Below the pieces are notes generated by a model that did no database searches, was not told the DNA's origin, and worked only from the letters and a program-made list of their open reading frames with translations. Positions 6,504 through 9,350 of a DNA stretch of 9,350 nucleotides are shown piece by piece (position 1 is the first letter of the stretch; each line of letters starts with the position of its first letter). The stretch comes from Oscillospiraceae bacterium. GTDB taxonomy: Bacteria; Bacillota_A; Clostridia; Oscillospirales; Oscillospiraceae. The position numbers and the translations under genes are program-made. Location: contig CADBKB010000056.1 of the NCBI GenBank assembly GCA_902795095.1, positions 1 through 9,350 of the forward strand, in the 5' to 3' direction.

Positions 6504-8654
6504 ATGGACATTGTAAGCATTCTCGCCCATGAGCTCGGCCGGGAGCGGCGGCACATCGAGAACGTCATCGCCCTGCTGGACGCGGGCAGCACTGTGCCCT
6601 TCATCGCCCGCTACCGCAAGGAGATGCACGGATCGATGGGCGACACCGCCCTGCGCACCCTGGAGACGCGGCTGCGCTATCTGCGCACCCTGGACGAGCG
6701 CCGCGCCGCCATCGAAAAGGCCATCGAAGCCCAGGACAAGCTGACGCCGGAGCTCCGCGCAGCCCTGGACGCCTGTGCCACTCTGGCGGAGCTGGAGGAT
6801 TTCTACCGCCCCTACAAGCCCAAGCGCCGCACCCGGGCCACTGTCGCCCGGGAGAAGGGACTGGCGCCCCTGGCGGAGCTGCTCTTCGCCCAGGGCAGGG
6901 ACTGCCCCGCTCCCGCAGCCGCGGCCGCGGCCTATGTGGACCCGGACCGGGGCGTGGACACCGTGGAGGACGCCCTGGCGGGGGCCTCGGACATCGTCGC
7001 CGAGCAGATCTCCGACCATCCGGCCCTGCGCAAGGCGCTGCGCGCCCTGTTTTGGGAAAAAGCGAGCCTCCGGGCGATCGCCGCCACGGAGGAGGACTCG
7101 GTGTATCAGCTCTATTACGACTTCTCCCGGCCCCTGGGCAAGCTGCAGGGCTACCAGATCCTTGCCATCAACCGCGGAGAAAAGGAAAAGTATCTCAAGG
7201 TCAGCGTCGAAATGAACGCTTTGGTGGCCATGCAGACGGTGCGCCGGTTCGTCGTGCGGCCCGGCAGTGCCGCCATGGCCTTCGTGAGCGCTGCCGCCCA
7301 GGACGCCTATGACCGTCTGATCCTCCCCTCCCTGGAGCGGGAGCTGCGCGGCGAGCTGACGGATCGGGCCTGCGAGGGCGCCATCGGCCAGTTTGCCCAG
7401 AATCTGCGGCCGCTGCTTATGCAGCCGCCGGTGAAGGGCAAGGTCACCATGGGCCTGGACCCCGGCTACCGCATGGGCTGCAAGGTGGCGGTGGTGGATC
7501 CCACGGGCAAGGTGCTGGACACCGCCGTGGTCTACCCCACCCACGGCGAGCGCCAGAAGCGCGAGGCCATCGCGTTGCTGAGCCGCCTGGTGCGCCGCCA
7601 CGGTGTGGAGCACATCGCCATCGGCAACGGCACCGCCAGCCGCGAGACCGAGCAGATGACCGTGGAGCTGATCCGCGAAAATCCCGGCCTCAGCTACATG
7701 ATCGTCTCCGAGGACGGGGCTTCGGTCTACTCCGCCTCGCCCCTGGCGGCGGAGGAGTTCCCCCAGTTCGACGTCAACCTGCGCTCTGCGGTGTCCATCG
7801 CCCGGCGGCTCCAGGATCCCCTGGCGGAGCTGGTGAAGATCGAGCCCAGGGCCATCGGCGTGGGCCAGTACCAGCATGACATGCCCCCAAAGGAGCTGGA
7901 CGCCGCCCTGGACGCCGTGGTGGAGGACTGCGTCAACGCCGTGGGCGTGGATATCAACACCGCTTCGCCGTCGCTGCTGCGCCGGGTCTCGGGGCTGAAC
8001 GCCGCCACCGCGAAAAACATCGTCGCCTATCGCGAGGAAAACGGCGCCTTCACCTCCCGGGCGCAGATCAAGAAGGTGCCCAAGCTGGGCCCGAAGGCCT
8101 TCGAGCAGTGCGCGGGCTTCCTGCGGGTGCCCGAGAGCAGGAATATCCTCGACAACACGGCGGTGCACCCAGAATCCTACGGTGCGGCGAAGGGCCTGCT
8201 GGCGCTGCTGGGCCACAGCCTTGCAGACGTGCAGGCGAAAAAGCTCGACGCCCTGGGCGCCGAGCTTCGGGCCTACGGCGAGGAACAGGCGGCCCGGGCC
8301 CTGGAAATCGGCCTGCCCACCCTGCGGGACGTGGCCATGGAGCTGGCCAAGCCCGGCAGGGACCTGCGCGACAGTCTGCCCCAACCGATCCTGCGCACCG
8401 ACGTGCTGGAGCTGAAGGATCTTCGGCCCGGCATGGTGCTCTCCGGCACGGTGCGCAACGTCATCGACTTTGGCGCGTTTGTGGACATCGGCGTGCACCA
8501 GCACGGCCTGGTGCACATCTCCGAGATCGCCGACCGCTTCCTGCGCCATCCCTCGGAGGTCCTCTCCGTCGGCGACGTGGTCCGGGTCCGCGTCCTTTCC
8601 GTGGATGAAAAAAAGCACCGCATCAGCCTGTCCATCCGGCAGGCAAAAGAATAA
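6504..8654 (+). CDS. tex: Tex transcription accessory protein, S1 RNA-binding
   Basis: A 716-residue protein, a typical length for Tex/YdcI. In order: a helical N-terminal region with the family motif STVPFIARYRKE at about 29-40; the YqgF/RNase H-like domain starting near 314 with MGLDPGYR and IGNGTASRETE; a helix-hairpin-helix pair at about 477-550 (VGVDINTASPSLL, GAFTSRAQIKKVPKLGPKAF); and a C-terminal S1 domain at about 640-714 (GTVRNVIDFGAFVDIGVHQH, GLVHISEI). Tex is a cytoplasmic nucleic-acid-binding protein tied to transcription and RNA turnover; its YqgF domain is usually considered non-nucleolytic. The start is supported by the promoter and a ribosome site five bases upstream. Base composition is markedly more GC-rich than the cassette to its left, consistent with resident chromosome. 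The GNAT gene follows after 44 bases with no terminator between, so the two may be cotranscribed. Confidence 0.97.
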   Translation: MDIVSILAHELGRERRHIENVIALLDAGSTVPFIARYRKEMHGSMGDTALRTLETRLRYLRTLDERRAAIEKAIEAQDKLTPELRAALDACATLAELEDFYRPYKPKRRTRATVAREKGLAPLAELLFAQGRDCPAPAAAAAAYVDPDRGVDTVEDALAGASDIVAEQISDHPALRKALRALFWEKASLRAIAATEEDSVYQLYYDFSRPLGKLQGYQILAINRGEKEKYLKVSVEMNALVAMQTVRRFVVRPGSAAMAFVSAAAQDAYDRLILPSLERELRGELTDRACEGAIGQFAQNLRPLLMQPPVKGKVTMGLDPGYRMGCKVAVVDPTGKVLDTAVVYPTHGERQKREAIALLSRLVRRHGVEHIAIGNGTASRETEQMTVELIRENPGLSYMIVSEDGASVYSASPLAAEEFPQFDVNLRSAVSIARRLQDPLAELVKIEPRAIGVGQYQHDMPPKELDAALDAVVEDCVNAVGVDINTASPSLLRRVSGLNAATAKNIVAYREENGAFTSRAQIKKVPKLGPKAFEQCAGFLRVPESRNILDNTAVHPESYGAAKGLLALLGHSLADVQAKKLDALGAELRAYGEEQAARALEIGLPTLRDVAMELAKPGRDLRDSLPQPILRTDVLELKDLRPGMVLSGTVRNVIDFGAFVDIGVHQHGLVHISEIADRFLRHPSEVLSVGDVVRVRVLSVDEKKHRISLSIRQAKE

Positions 8655-8698
8655 GACGCCAGCGGCAGCCGGCATCACAAAGATTAGAGAATCGCAGC

Positions 8699-9328
8699 AT
8701 GAATACAAAGGATTATGCCATTCGCCCTGAGACGAAGGAAGACCACAGAGCCGTTGAAAACCTGGTGCGCAAGGCGTTCTGGAACGTGTACCGCCCGGGC
8801 TGAAGCGAGCATTACGTGATCCATGTCCTGCGGGACGATCCGGCGTTTGTGCCGGAGCTGGACTTCGTGATGGAGCGCAACGGGCAGCTGATCGGGCAGA
8901 ACATGTTCATGTACACGGTGATTCAGGCCGACGACGGCCAGGTGATCCCCGTGCTGACCATGGGCCCCATCGGAATCACACCGGAGCTCAAGCGCCGGAG
9001 CTACGGCAAAAAGCTGCTGGACGCATGCCTGGAAAAGGCCGCGGGGCTGGGCTTCGGCGCGGTGCTGTTTGAGGGCAACATCGGCTTTTACGGCCACAGC
9101 GGCTTTGACTATGCCCGGAATTTCGGCATCCGCTATCACGATCTGCCGGAAGGTGCGGACGATTCCTTTTTCCTCTGCAAGGAGTTGGCGGCCGGGTATC
9201 TGGACGGGATCACCGGCGTATATCAGACGCCGCAAGGCTACTATGTGGACGACGCGGATGTGGAGGCATTCGACAGAGGCTTTCCACCGAAGGAAAAGCT
9301 CAAACTCCCGGGACAGATTTTTGATTGA
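8699..9328 (+). CDS. GNAT N-acetyltransferase with in-frame TGA at codon 35
   Basis: Reading from the ATG at 8699, the frame stays open for 34 codons (MNTKDYAIRPETK..., ending AFWNVYRPG), meets TGA at 8801-8803, and continues in the same frame (SEHYVIHVLRDDPAFVPELD) to a final TGA at 9326-9328, giving 209 residues if the TGA is read. Both parts belong to one GNAT acetyltransferase, a family that transfers acetyl from acetyl-CoA to amines. The acetyl-CoA loop region is GITPELKRRSYGKKLLDACL, followed by GFGAVLFEGNIGFYGHSGF. From memory, relatives carry Cys in the PGCxEH motif exactly at the TGA. The choices are a recent nonsense mutation, a sequencing error, or selenocysteine insertion. A GTG at 8816 could restart translation but has no ribosome site and would lose the first strand and helix of the fold. 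The ribosome site before 8699 is weak (AGAGA), so translation may depend on tex. Substrate unknown. Confidence 0.8.
8804..8856 (+). promoter_or_regulatory. Possible bacterial SECIS-like hairpins after the in-frame TGA
   Basis: Just past the TGA, GTCC (8825-8828) and GGAC (8833-8836) close a four-base loop TGCG. The stem can be extended by GATC (8818-8821) with GATC (8837-8840) around a three-base bulge. The loop begins 25 bases after the TGA, inside the 16-37 base range described for bacterial SECIS elements, and has G at its second position. A second, stronger stem, TCCGGC with GCCGGA (8839-8856), has a loop GTTTGT starting with G, but its loop is about 41 bases away, slightly too far. Short hairpins are common in GC-rich coding DNA, so this is suggestive only. 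Confidence 0.3.
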
Positions 9329-9350
9329 AACAAAAGCCGACGGTTGGGAG

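Noticed and set aside
6393..8708. A 771-codon open frame on the minus strand opposite tex
   Set aside because: GC-rich coding DNA commonly leaves the antisense frame open. The sense strand encodes a textbook Tex with all domains, and the antisense product is His/Gln/Gly-rich without family features.
8801..8803. Genome-wide reassignment of TGA to an amino acid
   Set aside because: The tetR gene and the acetyltransferase both end at TGA at the expected protein lengths, and the large genes contain no other in-frame TGA.
8816..9328. A shorter acetyltransferase starting at GTG 8816 as the real gene
   Set aside because: No ribosome site precedes it, and it would discard the first strand and helix of the GNAT fold, which are encoded intact just upstream in the same frame.
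9329..9350. Left arm of a terminator after the acetyltransferase gene
   Set aside because: An A-rich start followed by GCCGACGG would fit, but the window ends before any right arm or T run can be seen.

Overview
The window looks like chromosome from a moderately high-GC Firmicute, probably a gut-type clostridium of the Oscillospiraceae kind. This rests on strong GGAGG ribosome sites, TTGACA/TATAAT promoters, a Gram-positive style lipoprotein signal and the Tex sequence. It is an inference from style; no marker in the window fixes the genus.

Left part (about 1-6064): a compact export cassette. A rho-independent terminator (101-139) closes an off-window gene and lies just past the end of a minus-strand TetR-family repressor gene (142-789). 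The repressor is divergently transcribed from a two-gene operon. The first gene encodes an MMPL/RND-type membrane transporter (1027-3141). Thirteen bases later comes a 969-residue exported probable lipoprotein (3155-6064) built from two long arms of Leu-x-x-Gly heptad repeats. The intergenic region holds two near-consensus back-to-back promoters and four related inverted repeats (core TGAC-N5-GTCA). One repeat overlaps the transporter -35 box. The likely logic is a ligand-responsive TetR repressor controlling itself and an exporter of a lipophilic compound, with the repeat protein as its extracellular partner.

Middle (6065-6503): no intact gene. It holds a small hairpin after the operon, a frameshifted 3' remnant of an unrecognised gene (about 6090-6342), that gene's own terminator-like hairpin, and an extended -10 promoter for the next gene.

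Right part (6504-9350): clearly more GC-rich in tex. It contains tex, a conserved RNA-binding transcription accessory protein with an S1 domain, and 44 bases later a GNAT-family acetyltransferase gene (8699-9328). That gene reads through smoothly on both sides of an in-frame TGA at codon 35. From memory of the family, this position is normally a cysteine (the Pro-Gly-Cys-x-Glu-His motif). A small hairpin of suitable size lies 25 bases past the TGA. The gene is therefore either a freshly broken pseudogene or a candidate selenoprotein. This is the most unusual signal in the window, and it needs genome-level evidence (selA/selB/selC/selD and homologue alignment) to decide.
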